Below, piece by piece: positions 36,838-45,251 of a stretch of DNA of 64,000 nucleotides. The stretch is from Nodularia sp. LEGE 06071. Lineage in GTDB: Bacteria > Cyanobacteriota > Cyanobacteriia > Cyanobacteriales > Nostocaceae. A program made the translations under genes and the position numbers. The stretch spans positions 186,001 to 250,000 of the forward strand of contig NZ_JADEWH010000006.1 in assembly GCF_015207755.1 (NCBI RefSeq), written 5' to 3'. Numbering within the stretch: position 1 is the stretch's first letter; each line of letters opens with the position of its first letter. The notes beneath the pieces are model-generated. The model did no database searches. It saw only the letters and a list, made by a program, of their open reading frames with translations, and was not told where the DNA came from.

Positions 36838-37809
36838 ATGCAAAAAGTTCCTGTTTCACTATGGACTCTGGTCGCTGGAGTTGTAGTCACAGCAATTAGT
36901 ATTTGGCTCGGACAAAATCACAATCTATTGCCAGAACAAGCATCTCAACAAGCGCCTTTGGTAGACGCATTTTTCAATGTCATGTTTACCATTGCGATCG
37001 CACTGTTTCTGATTGTAGAAGGAACGATTGTCGTATTTTTGGTTCAATACCGTCGCCGTCGGGGTGATGATACCGATGGTGTCCCCGTAGAAGGTAACGT
37101 TCCCTTAGAAATCTTTTGGACAGCAATCCCCACAGTGATTGTAGTCGCTTTGGGTATCTACAGCGTCGATGTTTACAACCAAATGGGCGGATTTGAGCCT
37201 GGAAGTCATCCCCATGCTGCTGCTCATGTTTCCCATGCAAGTGGAACTGCGATCGCAGCTACCCTTAATGACACTTCAGTATCTGGAAGTACCGCGAATA
37301 TTGGTATTGGTGCGTCTCCCAAAACACAGGGTAAACAAGCTGACTTGATTGTGGATGTCCAAGGAATGCAGTACGCCTGGATATTTAACTATCCCAATAG
37401 TGGGATTACCACTGGCGAGTTACACGTTCCCGTTGGTGCGGATGTGCAGTTGAATCTTTCCGCCATTGATGTGATTCACTCCTTTTGGGTTCCACAATTC
37501 CGGTTGAAACAAGACGCGCTTCCCGGTATCTCTACTCAACTGCGATTTGTCGCTACTAAACCAGGTACATATCCTGTAGTTTGTGCGGAATTGTGCGGTG
37601 GTTATCACGGTTCTATGCGATCGCAAGTAATTGTCCACACACCAGAAGAGTTTGATAGCTGGTTAGCAGAGAGCCAGATTGCAGCAAAGCAAGACCTTAA
37701 CCAAGCCGTTGCGGTTAATCCGGCTGAGTTATCAACTTCAGAATTTCTCGCTCCCCATGTTCATGATTTGGGGATGAGTGCAGCAACTCTCGCTCAACTT
37801 CAAAAGTAG
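36838..37809 (+). CDS. coxB: Cytochrome c oxidase subunit II (Cox2-type operon)
   Basis: The protein has 323 aa. Two N-terminal membrane helices (about 8-24 and 45-70) precede the periplasmic or lumenal CuA domain. The CuA ligands are intact: His in DVIHSFWVPQF and the motif CAELCGGYHGSM (two Cys, Glu, His, Met). A linker of about 50 residues (HPHAAAHVSHASGTAIAAT...) is longer and more His/Ala-rich than usual. CuA presence makes this a cytochrome c oxidase, not a quinol oxidase. It is the first gene of coxBAC. In Anabaena the operon beside patB is expressed in heterocysts, where it removes oxygen. Confidence 0.95.
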   Translation: MQKVPVSLWTLVAGVVVTAISIWLGQNHNLLPEQASQQAPLVDAFFNVMFTIAIALFLIVEGTIVVFLVQYRRRRGDDTDGVPVEGNVPLEIFWTAIPTVIVVALGIYSVDVYNQMGGFEPGSHPHAAAHVSHASGTAIAATLNDTSVSGSTANIGIGASPKTQGKQADLIVDVQGMQYAWIFNYPNSGITTGELHVPVGADVQLNLSAIDVIHSFWVPQFRLKQDALPGISTQLRFVATKPGTYPVVCAELCGGYHGSMRSQVIVHTPEEFDSWLAESQIAAKQDLNQAVAVNPAELSTSEFLAPHVHDLGMSAATLAQLQK

Positions 37810-37844
37810 TCGTTGTTCATTGGTCAGGACTTACCCAAAATTAT

Positions 37845-37895
37845 GAATAAACGAACCGCAAAGGACACAAAGGACACAAAGAAAGAAGAGTTTCA
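37845..37895 (+). repeat. Dispersed ACGAACC repeat, coxB-coxA spacer
   Basis: AACGAACCGCAAAGGACACA followed by another AAGGACACAAAG unit. It is one of about sixteen degenerate copies in the window and lies inside the cox operon. Confidence 0.7.
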
Positions 37896-37982
37896 CTAGA
37901 GTTCTTGCGTAAGTCTTTTATTTATTGGTTATTGGTGATGACGACTGACTGAGGACAAAAATAAATTGTCGCAAAATAGCTT

Positions 37983-39650
37983 ATGACACAAGTAAAATTC
38001 CCAGGGAACACGCCACCCGAAGGAAATCAATTGACTGGGGGAAATCATCCCCAGGCGTGGAAATGGCAGGACTATTTTACATTTAATGTTGACCACAAGG
38101 TGATTGGGATTCAATACCTGGTGACAGCATTTGTGTTTTATTTGATTGGTGGATTGATGGCGGTGGCTTTGCGTGTGGAATTAGCAACGCCAGAATCAGA
38201 CTTCCTCGACCCCAATCTGTATAACGCTTTCATGACTAACCACGGGACGATCATGATCTTCCTGTGGATTGTCCCCAGTGCTATTGGGGGATTTGGTAAT
38301 TATCTCATCCCTTTGATGCTCGGTGCTAGGGATATGGCCTTTCCGAAGCTAAATGCGATCGCCTTTTGGTTGAACCCAGTCGCCGGATTCCTAGTTTTAG
38401 CTAGTTTTATCTTCGGTGGTTCCCAATCTGGTTGGACAGCTTACCCACCATTGAGTTTGGTAACAGCGCCAAACGCTCAAACTCTGTGGATATTAGCGAT
38501 CGTTTTAGTCGGAACTTCTTCAATTTTGGGTTCGGTGAACTTTGTCATCACCATCCTAATGATGAAGGTTCCTAGCATGAAATGGGATCAATTACCCTTG
38601 TTTTGCTGGGCAATTTTAGCAACTTCTGTCCTCGCCTTGCTTTCTACACCTGTATTAGCTGCGGGTTTGGTGCTGTTGTTATTTGACCTCAACTTTGGCA
38701 CATCCTTCTTTAAACCAGATGCTGGCGGTAACGTTGTTATTTACCAACATTTGTTCTGGTTCTATTCCCACCCGGCAGTATATTTAATGATTCTGCCCAT
38801 TTTCGGCATTATGTCGGAAGTAGTTCCAGTTCACGCCCGTAAACCGATTTTTGGTTATAAAGCGATCGCCTATTCTAGTGTAGCTATCTGCGTCGTCGGT
38901 TTATTCGTCTGGGTACACCATATGTTTACCAGTGGAACACCCGGTTGGATGCGGATGTTCTTCACCATCTCCACCCTCATCGTCGCCGTGCCGACTGGCG
39001 TAAAGATTTTTGCCTGGGTTGCTACCCTTTGGGGTGGTAAAATTCGCTTCACCAGCGCCATGCTATTCGCCATTGGCTTATTGTCGATGTTTGTCATGGG
39101 TGGTTTAAGCGGCGTAACAATGGGAACTGCTCCCTTTGATATTCACGTCCACGATACCTATTATGTAGTCGGACATTTCCACTACGTTCTCTTTGGTGGT
39201 TCTGTGTTTGGCATCTATGCCGGTATTTATCACTGGTTCCCCAAAATGACCGGACGGATGCTGAATGAAACTTGGGGACGGGTTCACTTTGTCCTCACCT
39301 TCATCGGTACTAACTTGACTTTCTTACCCATGCACAAGTTAGGTTTGCAAGGAATGCCCCGCAGAGTGGCTATGTATGACCCCCAATTTGTTGACCTGAA
39401 TCTACTTTGTACCGTTGGTGCATTTGTTTTGGGGATATCAGTAATTCCCTTCACCATCAATATTATTCAAAGTTGGCGTAAAGGAGAATTGGCGGGTGAT
39501 AATCCTTGGCAAGCTTTGAGCTTAGAGTGGACAACCAGTTCCCCACCGATAATTGAAAACTGGGAAGTCCTACCTGTTGTAACTCATGGCCCTTACGACT
39601 ACGGTCATAGTGAAACAGAAGCATCTGGTACAGCAGAAATTAGCGCTTAA
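37983..39650 (+). CDS. coxA: Cytochrome c oxidase subunit I (A2-type heme-copper oxidase)
   Basis: The 555-aa protein has 12 membrane helices. Heme and CuB ligands are present: NHGTIMIF (first heme His), WFYSHPAVY (CuB His and Tyr), VWVHHMFTSG (two CuB His) and VVGHFHYVLFGG (heme ligands). In the proton-channel position the motif is YSHPAV rather than GHPEV; this tyrosine-serine motif defines A2-type oxidases. It forms the catalytic core with CoxB and CoxC. The start ATG 173 bp after coxB is preceded by a weak ribosome site. The heterocyst role is inferred from the patB linkage. Confidence 0.96.
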   Translation: MTQVKFPGNTPPEGNQLTGGNHPQAWKWQDYFTFNVDHKVIGIQYLVTAFVFYLIGGLMAVALRVELATPESDFLDPNLYNAFMTNHGTIMIFLWIVPSAIGGFGNYLIPLMLGARDMAFPKLNAIAFWLNPVAGFLVLASFIFGGSQSGWTAYPPLSLVTAPNAQTLWILAIVLVGTSSILGSVNFVITILMMKVPSMKWDQLPLFCWAILATSVLALLSTPVLAAGLVLLLFDLNFGTSFFKPDAGGNVVIYQHLFWFYSHPAVYLMILPIFGIMSEVVPVHARKPIFGYKAIAYSSVAICVVGLFVWVHHMFTSGTPGWMRMFFTISTLIVAVPTGVKIFAWVATLWGGKIRFTSAMLFAIGLLSMFVMGGLSGVTMGTAPFDIHVHDTYYVVGHFHYVLFGGSVFGIYAGIYHWFPKMTGRMLNETWGRVHFVLTFIGTNLTFLPMHKLGLQGMPRRVAMYDPQFVDLNLLCTVGAFVLGISVIPFTINIIQSWRKGELAGDNPWQALSLEWTTSSPPIIENWEVLPVVTHGPYDYGHSETEASGTAEISA

Positions 39651-39677
39651 GTATTGGCGTGACCAGACTAAATTGTG

Positions 39678-39719
39678 GGGTGGGCTTCTAGCCCGCCCAA
39701 AACAGGCAAGATGCCTGTT
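39678..39719 (+). repeat. Two hairpins in the coxA-coxC spacer
   Basis: The first stem (39678-39698) pairs GGGTGGGC with GCCCGCCC around TTCTA. The second (39701-39719) pairs AACAGGCA with TGCCTGTT around a 3-nt loop. Neither has a U-run. They resemble the hairpin after trpB and may stabilise or process the cox mRNA. Confidence 0.65.
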
Positions 39720-39783
39720 CCACAAGAAAATCATCATTCTAAACAATAACTCACCCTTATTGGACATTTAGAGGGTAAATAAT

Positions 39784-40371
39784 ATGACTGTAGCTACGAC
39801 GATTGAACATCACGAAGAACATCATCCAGATTTACGCATTTGGGGACTTTTGACGTTTCTCTGTTCTGAATCATTGATGTTTGGGGGCTTTTTTGCGACT
39901 TATTTGTTCTTTAGAGGCATTACAGAAGTTTGGCCTCCAGAAGGAACAGAAGTAGAATTATTTTTGCCTGCGATTAACACCGTTATTCTGGTATCGAGTA
40001 GTTTCGTCATTCACTTAGGTGACGTGGCGATTAAAAAGAATAATGTCATGGGTATGCGGTTTTGGTATCTTGTCACCGCACTCATGGGGGCAATTTTCTT
40101 GGTTGGTCAGGTTTATGAGTACATGAATCTAGGCTATGGCCTGACTACTAACGTTTTCTCCAACTGCTTTTATATCATGACGGCGTTCCACGGTTTACAC
40201 GTATTTGTGGGACTGTTATTGATTTTAGGTGTAGTTTGGCGATCGCGTCGTCCCGGTCATTATTCTGCTACCAAACATACTGGTATCGAAATGGCAGAAA
40301 TGTATTGGCACTTCGTAGATATTATCTGGATTGTGCTATTCACCTTGGTGTACATTCTCACGCTGTTTTAA
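39784..40371 (+). CDS. coxC: Cytochrome c oxidase subunit III
   Basis: The 195-aa protein has five predicted membrane helices. Typical segments are WGLLTFLCSESLMFGGFFATY, FYIMTAFHGLHVFVGLLLIL (with the HGLHV motif) and MYWHFVDIIWIVLFTLVYIL (the WHFVDxxW motif). It completes the coxBAC operon 133 bp after coxA, with a purine-rich site (GAGGGTA) before the ATG. Confidence 0.95.
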   Translation: MTVATTIEHHEEHHPDLRIWGLLTFLCSESLMFGGFFATYLFFRGITEVWPPEGTEVELFLPAINTVILVSSSFVIHLGDVAIKKNNVMGMRFWYLVTALMGAIFLVGQVYEYMNLGYGLTTNVFSNCFYIMTAFHGLHVFVGLLLILGVVWRSRRPGHYSATKHTGIEMAEMYWHFVDIIWIVLFTLVYILTLF

Positions 40372-40423
40372 CAGTTTATTTGTGGTTAATTCGTTCTTCG
40401 CTTTTATCTTGTCTGTTATTTAA

Positions 40424-40475
40424 GAGGAACGAACCACGAAGGACGCAAAGGACACAAAGGAAGAAGGAAGAAGGA
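40424..40475 (+). repeat. Dispersed ACGAACC repeat after coxC
   Basis: AACGAACCACGAAGGACGCA then AAGGACACAAAGGAAGAAGG. It is a further copy of the family. Confidence 0.7.
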
Positions 40476-40558
40476 AATTCAGCGCACATTGACAAAGAAA
40501 TAGTATCAGTAGGGAGTGGTAAATTATTACTCCCTGTTCCCCATCAAAGGAGATGATT

Positions 40559-41044
40559 ATGCAACTTGATGCAAATCGATTTTCATGGTTTCAGGTTCCG
40601 GAAGATGTCAAAAAGTTATTAGTATTGGCAGCACAAACTTGGGAAAATACTTCGGAGTCCGAAAAGTATATTCATCAAGCCTTGGCTAAGGCTGGGGATA
40701 ATACAGAAATTTTAGTATCAGCATATAGATTTTTTTATTATAAGAATAATTATCCCCTAGCGCTACAAACTGCAATTAAAGTTTTAGATAAAATTAAAGA
40801 ACTAGAAAACTTTCCTGATGATTGGGAAGAACTCAAGCCTATATTAATTAAACGGCAAGAGGAACCCCAAATCAGATTGTACTTGAATGCTTATGCCGCT
40901 TCTGGAATGGTATTAGCAAATTTAGGGGAAATTGAGCAGGCTAAAAAAATCAGTAATCGAGTCAAGCAAATTGACGAAAATAATGATTTTGGAGCCGGAA
41001 TCCTTCTGGATATTTTGACACGTCCACCAGATGAAGACGATTAG
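40559..41044 (+). CDS. TPR-like protein of the cox/nif neighbourhood
   Basis: This is 161 aa from the ATG at 40559, which lies 6 nt after a strong AAAGGAG; an ATG at 40553 overlaps the end of that site and is less likely. The protein is helical, with pairs of amphipathic helices (VKKLLVLAAQTWENTSESEKYIHQAL; NTEILVSAYRFFYYKNNYPLAL; YAASGMVLANLGEIEQAKKI) of the TPR kind and a short acidic tail. It lies between coxC and a nif-linked cupin. It may serve as a scaffold, but the function is unknown. Confidence 0.75.
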   Translation: MQLDANRFSWFQVPEDVKKLLVLAAQTWENTSESEKYIHQALAKAGDNTEILVSAYRFFYYKNNYPLALQTAIKVLDKIKELENFPDDWEELKPILIKRQEEPQIRLYLNAYAASGMVLANLGEIEQAKKISNRVKQIDENNDFGAGILLDILTRPPDEDD

Positions 41045-41067
41045 TTAACCAAAAAGAATAGACAACC

Positions 41068-41235
41068 ATGAATAGTTTTTCCATCTACCAACCCATTTCA
41101 TTATCTGAAACTGAAACTTCTAGCCCTCTTCTACCTGTGGTTATCATCAATCCTTTACCTCCGCGCCCTGGTATTCCTAGTAATTTTACTCCTCCCATGT
41201 TGGTATTGTCCCAGTCTTCTCCATTGATGATTTAA
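41068..41235 (+). CDS. Hidden 55-aa proline-rich peptide coupled to the next gene
   Basis: An ATG at 41068 opens MNSFSIYQPISLSETETSSP and a Pro-rich second half (INPLPPRPGIPSNFTPPMLV) that ends at TAA 41233-41235. The last A of this stop is the first base of the next gene's ATG. This stop-start overlap is the usual sign of translational coupling. The peptide lies 23 bp after the TPR-like gene. It is too short for standard gene cut-offs. No ribosome site better than weak purines (GACAACC) is present. The function is unknown; the low complexity means that homology support is needed. Confidence 0.55.
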   Translation: MNSFSIYQPISLSETETSSPLLPVVIINPLPPRPGIPSNFTPPMLVLSQSSPLMI

Positions 41236-41852
41236 TGATGATCAAAGGTAAGGATTGGCTGGTAACTGGAGATGGTGAATATCAGGCTTGTAAATCCGTG
41301 AGAGCATGGGATTTATTGAGGGAGAATTATCGCCTCTATCGGTTTTTAACTGAAGTGGAAGATGTTCTCAATGGGGTAGAAGACGAATCGAATTGTCTGC
41401 CAGAAATCCGAATGCTTGTGAGGCGCTTGATTGTAAATTCCTACTGGGTACAAAGTCAATATTCAGAACCAGATCCTAAAACGGGAAACTCTGTTTTACT
41501 CCTGTACGATGAATTGGGTTTTCCCTTGACTGTGCAAACAGTCACATTTGCACCGGGGACTCGTTCAACTATTCATAATCATGGGACGTGGGGAGTTGTC
41601 GCTGTATTAAAAGGTCAAGAAAAAAACACTTCTTGGCAACGTATCCACAGCCCTGATTCTGCCGAAAAAATTGCACCTACGGGAGAAATAACTTTATTTC
41701 CCGGAGATATTGTCAGCTTGACTCCCGATGCAATTCACAGTGTGGAAGCAGTGGGTGAGGAACCAACTGTGACTTTTAATGTTTATGGAGAAACTGATCC
41801 GCAAGAGAGGTTTGAGTTTGATTCAGTTACCCATACAGCTAGGAAGTTTTGA
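41235..41852 (+). CDS. Cysteine dioxygenase-like cupin
   Basis: The protein has 205 aa. The cupin core is plain: TVQTVTFAPGTRSTIHNHGTWG carries the metal-binding H-x-H, and ITLFPGDIVSLTPDAIHSVEA carries the third His. The pattern fits the cysteine dioxygenase/PCO-type family, which adds O2 to thiols at an Fe(II) site. It lies between nif-associated genes and near cysK, so a role in cysteine or thiol metabolism in heterocysts is plausible. The substrate is not proven. Translation is probably coupled to the 55-aa ORF. Confidence 0.8.
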   Translation: MMIKGKDWLVTGDGEYQACKSVRAWDLLRENYRLYRFLTEVEDVLNGVEDESNCLPEIRMLVRRLIVNSYWVQSQYSEPDPKTGNSVLLLYDELGFPLTVQTVTFAPGTRSTIHNHGTWGVVAVLKGQEKNTSWQRIHSPDSAEKIAPTGEITLFPGDIVSLTPDAIHSVEAVGEEPTVTFNVYGETDPQERFEFDSVTHTARKF

Positions 41853-41899
41853 TCAGAGGAATCAATCATATTTAGGGACAGCCAAATAAAACAAAATCC

Positions 41900-41955
41900 A
41901 ACAAACCTCTCTGTTCCTTCTTCCTCTGTGTTCTCTGCGCCTCTGTGGTTGGTTT
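41900..41955 (-). repeat. Dispersed ACGAACC repeat, reverse orientation
   Basis: TTCCTCTGTGTTCTCTGCGC then CTCTGTGGTTGG: the complement of the family unit, just upstream of the nitrogenase-associated gene. Confidence 0.7.
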
Positions 41956-41994
41956 ATTCCTGAAAAATCCCTTAGTAAATTGGGAGTAAGTGCA

Positions 41995-42486
41995 ATGGCT
42001 AGAGTAATTTTCTATGAAAAGCCAGGTTGTAAAGGTGGTATCAAGCAAAAAGTTTTGCTCACCGCTGCTGGTCATGAGGTTGTCGTGTGTAATCTGCTGA
42101 AAGAACCTTGGACAGTTCAGCGCTTGCGGTCATTTTTTGGCGATCGCCCCGTAGTTGAATGGTTTAATCGTTCTGCTCCCAAGATCAAATCTGGGGAGGT
42201 GGTTCCGGAAAAAATCGATGCTCAAAAAGCTTTAGAACTAATGCTGGAAGACCCTTTGTTAATTCGCCGTCCTTTATTAGAAGTAGACGATACCTCCGGT
42301 GGGCAAAGCCTACGCCGTGAGGTAGGTTTCGATGTGGAAGCAATCGATGCTTGGATTGGCTTAAAGCCTGTGGATGAGTCTTTACGCGCAGTCAGCGAAG
42401 GTCTTACGAGCCAGAATTTACAAGGTTGCTCCCACGGTCATGGTCATAGTCATGATCATCATCATGAAGGTGGCTGTAAGCATTAA
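41995..42486 (+). CDS. Nitrogenase-associated protein, ArsC/Spx-like
   Basis: This is 163 aa from the ATG at 41995, with GGGAG 8 nt upstream; a TTG at 41980 is less likely. The thioredoxin-like ArsC fold is seen in MARVIFYEKPGCKGGIKQK (a single N-terminal Cys), KEPWTVQRLRSFFGDRPV and LLIRRPLLEV. This is the 'nitrogenase-associated' branch of the family, found in nif clusters. Between LEVDD and VGFDVEAIDAWIGL is an extra stretch, TSGGQSLRRE, encoded by a DNA palindromic repeat. The C-terminus is a His-rich tail (HGHGHSHDHHHEGGCKH) that may bind metal. Confidence 0.85.
   Translation: MARVIFYEKPGCKGGIKQKVLLTAAGHEVVVCNLLKEPWTVQRLRSFFGDRPVVEWFNRSAPKIKSGEVVPEKIDAQKALELMLEDPLLIRRPLLEVDDTSGGQSLRREVGFDVEAIDAWIGLKPVDESLRAVSEGLTSQNLQGCSHGHGHSHDHHHEGGCKH
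42296..42331 (+). repeat. Palindromic repeat inside the nitrogenase-associated gene
   Basis: CCGGTGGGCAAAGCCTACGC followed by CGTGAGGTAGG resembles small palindromic units that are normally intergenic. Here it is in frame and adds about 10 residues. Confidence 0.5.
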
Positions 42487-42537
42487 GTTATCTAGGCTGT
42501 AGGGACTTTGAATGTCTCTACAGCTGAATTAGGAGTT

Positions 42538-42576
42538 AGTGTCACGCAGAGGCGCAGAGGCGCGGAGAGTTAGAGA
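42538..42576 (+). repeat. Dispersed repeat copy at the cysK 3' side
   Basis: GTCACGCAGAGGCGCAGAGG then CGCGGAGAGTTAGAGAG. It lies between two convergent genes. Confidence 0.65.
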
Positions 42577-42579
42577 GTT

Positions 42580-43533
42580 TTATTTTTTCATGTCTACAGG
42601 TAGGTCTTGAAACATGGGTGTGCTGAGGTAACGTTCTCCAAAGGAAGGTTGAATCATCACAATTAATTTCCCGGCGTTTTCTGGGCGTTGACCGGCTTGA
42701 ACTGCTGCACATAAGGCTGCGCCGGAGGAAATTCCTGATAGTAGTCCTTCTTCTTTGGCTAAACGTCGTCCGTATGCGATCGCTTGTTCGTCACTAACTC
42801 TGATGACTTCATCAATTAGTTCTAGGCGTAGGACATCGGGGACGAATCCTGCACCGATACCTTGAATTTTGTGCGGCCCGGCTGCACCACCAGAGAGGAT
42901 AGGGCTATTGCTGGGTTCAACTGCGATCGCTTGCACACTCGGTTTATATTGTTTTAGGACTTCTGCAATCCCTGTAATTGTCCCACCCGTCCCGACTCCA
43001 GCAATTACGATATCTACCTCTCCATCGGTATCTGCCCAAATTTCTTCGGCGGTAGTTTCTCTGTGAATTTTGGGGTTGGCTGGGTTGCGAAACTGTTGCA
43101 GCATGAAAGCATTGGGAGTATTTGCCACAATTGCTTCAGCTTTATTAATTGCCCCTCGCATTCCTTCAGCGCCTGGTGTTAATTCTAAAGTTGCACCGTA
43201 GGCTTTGAGCATAGAGCGTCGTTCTTGGCTCATTGTCTCTGGCATTGTCAAAATTAAACTATAGCCACGCGCTGCTGCTACCATCGCTAAAGCAATGCCT
43301 GTATTTCCGGAAGTTGGTTCGACTAAAATGGTTTTCCCAGGTTCAATTAAACCCTCTGCTTCTGCCGCCAGTACCATACTAATGCCAATCCGGTCTTTGA
43401 CTGAAGCGGCTGGATTCATGCTTTCGAGTTTGACCACAATCCTGGCTCCCACTCCCTCAGCTTGAGGAATTTTATTCAGTTGAACTAAAGGAGTTCTACC
43501 AATCAGTTCTGTAATATCTTTAGCAATTCTCAT
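42580..43533 (-). CDS. cysK: Cysteine synthase A (O-acetylserine sulfhydrylase)
   Basis: The 317-aa PLP enzyme makes cysteine from O-acetylserine and sulfide. The PLP lysine is in [14 protein letters not shown], the substrate loop is [13 protein letters not shown], and the phosphate loop is [17 protein letters not shown]. The length is normal. It is convergent with the nif-linked genes. Cysteine supply for Fe-S assembly would fit the neighbourhood, but the enzyme is also a housekeeping one. Confidence 0.95.
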   Translation of the reverse strand: MRIAKDITELIGRTPLVQLNKIPQAEGVGARIVVKLESMNPAASVKDRIGISMVLAAEAEGLIEPGKTILVEPTSGNTGIALAMVAAARGYSLILTMPETMSQERRSMLKAYGATLELTPGAEGMRGAINKAEAIVANTPNAFMLQQFRNPANPKIHRETTAEEIWADTDGEVDIVIAGVGTGGTITGIAEVLKQYKPSVQAIAVEPSNSPILSGGAAGPHKIQGIGAGFVPDVLRLELIDEVIRVSDEQAIAYGRRLAKEEGLLSGISSGAALCAAVQAGQRPENAGKLIVMIQPSFGERYLSTPMFQDLPVDMKK

Positions 43534-44515
43534 AAATTATCTCCTATGATCTTAAGTTTAGGGAAAATTATTTACCGATGAAAATCAACGTGTATGTATT
43601 TAATATATATTCGGTGTGAATAAATGTGTAGAATCTCTACTCTTCCCCAAGTACACAATTGATCGGCTGAAGCATCAATTTAATGTAATTTTCTCATTTA
43701 TCCTTGACCCGTAATGTTTTTTAGTTACCATAATCAACTTGAATAGCTTAATTTCACAGTTTTTATCTTGGCGAAACTTATTTATCTGTTGTTTACTCAA
43801 TCAGGATATCAGAAAGTTGTTCATTTAACTTTTGATAATTTATATTTAGTATATGAGGTTGCATTTACAGTAAAAACTCAATGGATTTTTCTGCAAATTT
43901 AGTGTACACTCACCACATAATCTCTTCACTTGAGTACAAACTTTCAGCGTCAAAAACCAGAACAAAAACTGTCTTCTACAAGCGCCCCATATAGCTTTGA
44001 GCTTGAGTGCAGAAAGACTAGTACCCCACCTCAGAAAGACTAGTACCTCACCTGAGAAATACTCGTACCCATCCCCCAAATAATTTATCTAAGTCTTATG
44101 AGATAGAAGTTATGGGCTTTGAGTACAACTTTAATAAATTTAATAATCTTAATTCAGCTAGGTGAAACTCGGCTGAAGAGGGATGACTGTTATAAATTAT
44201 GTAGGATTTACGCAGAGATTCCCCTCTACCCCCCGAAGTTCCTAGGGTTTTACCCAACGAATTAGGGGGGACTTCTTAACTCTTCTGTTGCCCAACGTTG
44301 TAACTTTTCAGTGAGGAAGATATTAGTCCTCAGTTGCAATTATAGCTTTTGTGAAAAAATTGGTAGATTTTCAGTAGCCAGTGAACAAACTGCACGCTGA
44401 TAAATGGTTAAACTTTAGTATCAGAAATGTGAGAAAAGTGGAAAGCAAAAACTGGTTAGGTAAACAGCAACAGAAATTTGTCTGGATGCATACTATCTAA
44501 CACAGGAGAGCAAAT
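43534..44515. other. Repeat-bearing intergenic region
   Basis: This 980-bp region lies between divergent genes. It contains three tandem 22-mers (listed separately). A minus-strand frame of 77 codons at 43846-44079 covers the repeats but shows no recognised domain and was not called. No RNA gene is recognised. Confidence 0.5.
44010..44075. repeat. Three tandem 22-bp repeats
   Basis: Units start at 44010 (CAGAAAGACTAGTACCCCAC then CT), 44032 (one base different) and 44054 (more diverged). 22 bp is two helical turns and not a multiple of three, so a DNA or RNA role is more likely than a coding one. Confidence 0.85.
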
Positions 44516-44941
44516 ATGAAAGTCAAACTTCTAAATGTTCTCACAGTTTGTTTAGTTACCTTAGTAGTGCTTTCTCCAGGGTTAGTAGTATTTAGCATAG
44601 TTTGGGGACGACATATTGAGTTCGTTAAGATGCAGAATTTAACCTGTGAAATCAACAAAAATCCTCCAGATAATTCTGCCTTATTTTCCCCAGCAGTAGG
44701 TACAAGTTTATCTCAATATCAGACAAAGAAAGAAATCTCTGATCGCAATTTTGTGAACCGATTATTAATTGCTGCCGAGCAATATAGACTTGCTAGCATC
44801 TTACAATGGTTTGTCATAATCACCCCTATTTTTGTAGGATTAGGGATTATTATTTATGATAGATATCTTGTTTATCGTGCTGCTATCTTAAAACAACAAG
44901 TTGAAATGTTGGAAAGGCTTTGGCAGCAAAGGATCGAGTAA
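44516..44941 (+). CDS. Two-helix membrane protein of unknown function
   Basis: This is 141 aa with an AGGAG site 7 nt before the ATG. Helix one is about residues 7-28 (VLTVCLVTLVVLSPGLVVFSI) and helix two about 96-120 (LQWFVIITPIFVGLGIIIY). A polar domain of about 65 residues lies between them, and a short charged helix (LKQQVEMLERLWQQRIE) closes the protein. No family is recognised. Confidence 0.6.
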   Translation: MKVKLLNVLTVCLVTLVVLSPGLVVFSIVWGRHIEFVKMQNLTCEINKNPPDNSALFSPAVGTSLSQYQTKKEISDRNFVNRLLIAAEQYRLASILQWFVIITPIFVGLGIIIYDRYLVYRAAILKQQVEMLERLWQQRIE

Positions 44942-44982
44942 TCGTCTCTGCAAATTTTACTCATTAAACAAACAAAATTACC

Positions 44983-45249
44983 ATGACAGAAGAACGCCAA
45001 ATCCAATATTTTGATCTCATTGACCAGTTACTTAAATGTCCCAATGGTCAAGAACCAGAAGTTTTAGAAGCTCAACCAGAATTAATTGATGCTGCTTTTG
45101 TGGAAACAATGCTACAAGTAGCAGCTAGTTTTGCCCACGGAGATAATCAAGAAGGCGCTCAGTTTTTATTCTTTGTCGCTCGTGAATTAGCAAAGCAACT
45201 GGGCTTATATCCTGAAGTCCCAAATTCTGAAGTTGCAAGTAAGGAGTGA
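44983..45249 (+). CDS. Small helical acidic protein
   Basis: The 88-aa protein reads MTEERQIQYFDLIDQLLKCP and continues NGQEPEVLEAQPELIDAAFV. The start resembles the N-terminal module found in many cyanobacterial TPR/CHAT proteins, here standing alone. It lies 41 bp after the membrane-protein gene and 2 bp before the next start, so the three probably form an operon. The function is unknown. Confidence 0.6.
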   Translation: MTEERQIQYFDLIDQLLKCPNGQEPEVLEAQPELIDAAFVETMLQVAASFAHGDNQEGAQFLFFVARELAKQLGLYPEVPNSEVASKE

Positions 45250-45251
45250 AT

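Noticed and set aside
40236-40556. Plus-strand ORF overlapping the coxC 3' end
   Set aside because: It lies out of frame in coxC and then runs through repeat DNA (RNEPRRTQRTQRKKEE).
43846-44079. 77-codon minus-strand ORF over the 22-bp repeats
   Set aside because: The repeats are not a multiple of three and there is no domain or ribosome site. A real gene is possible but unsupported.
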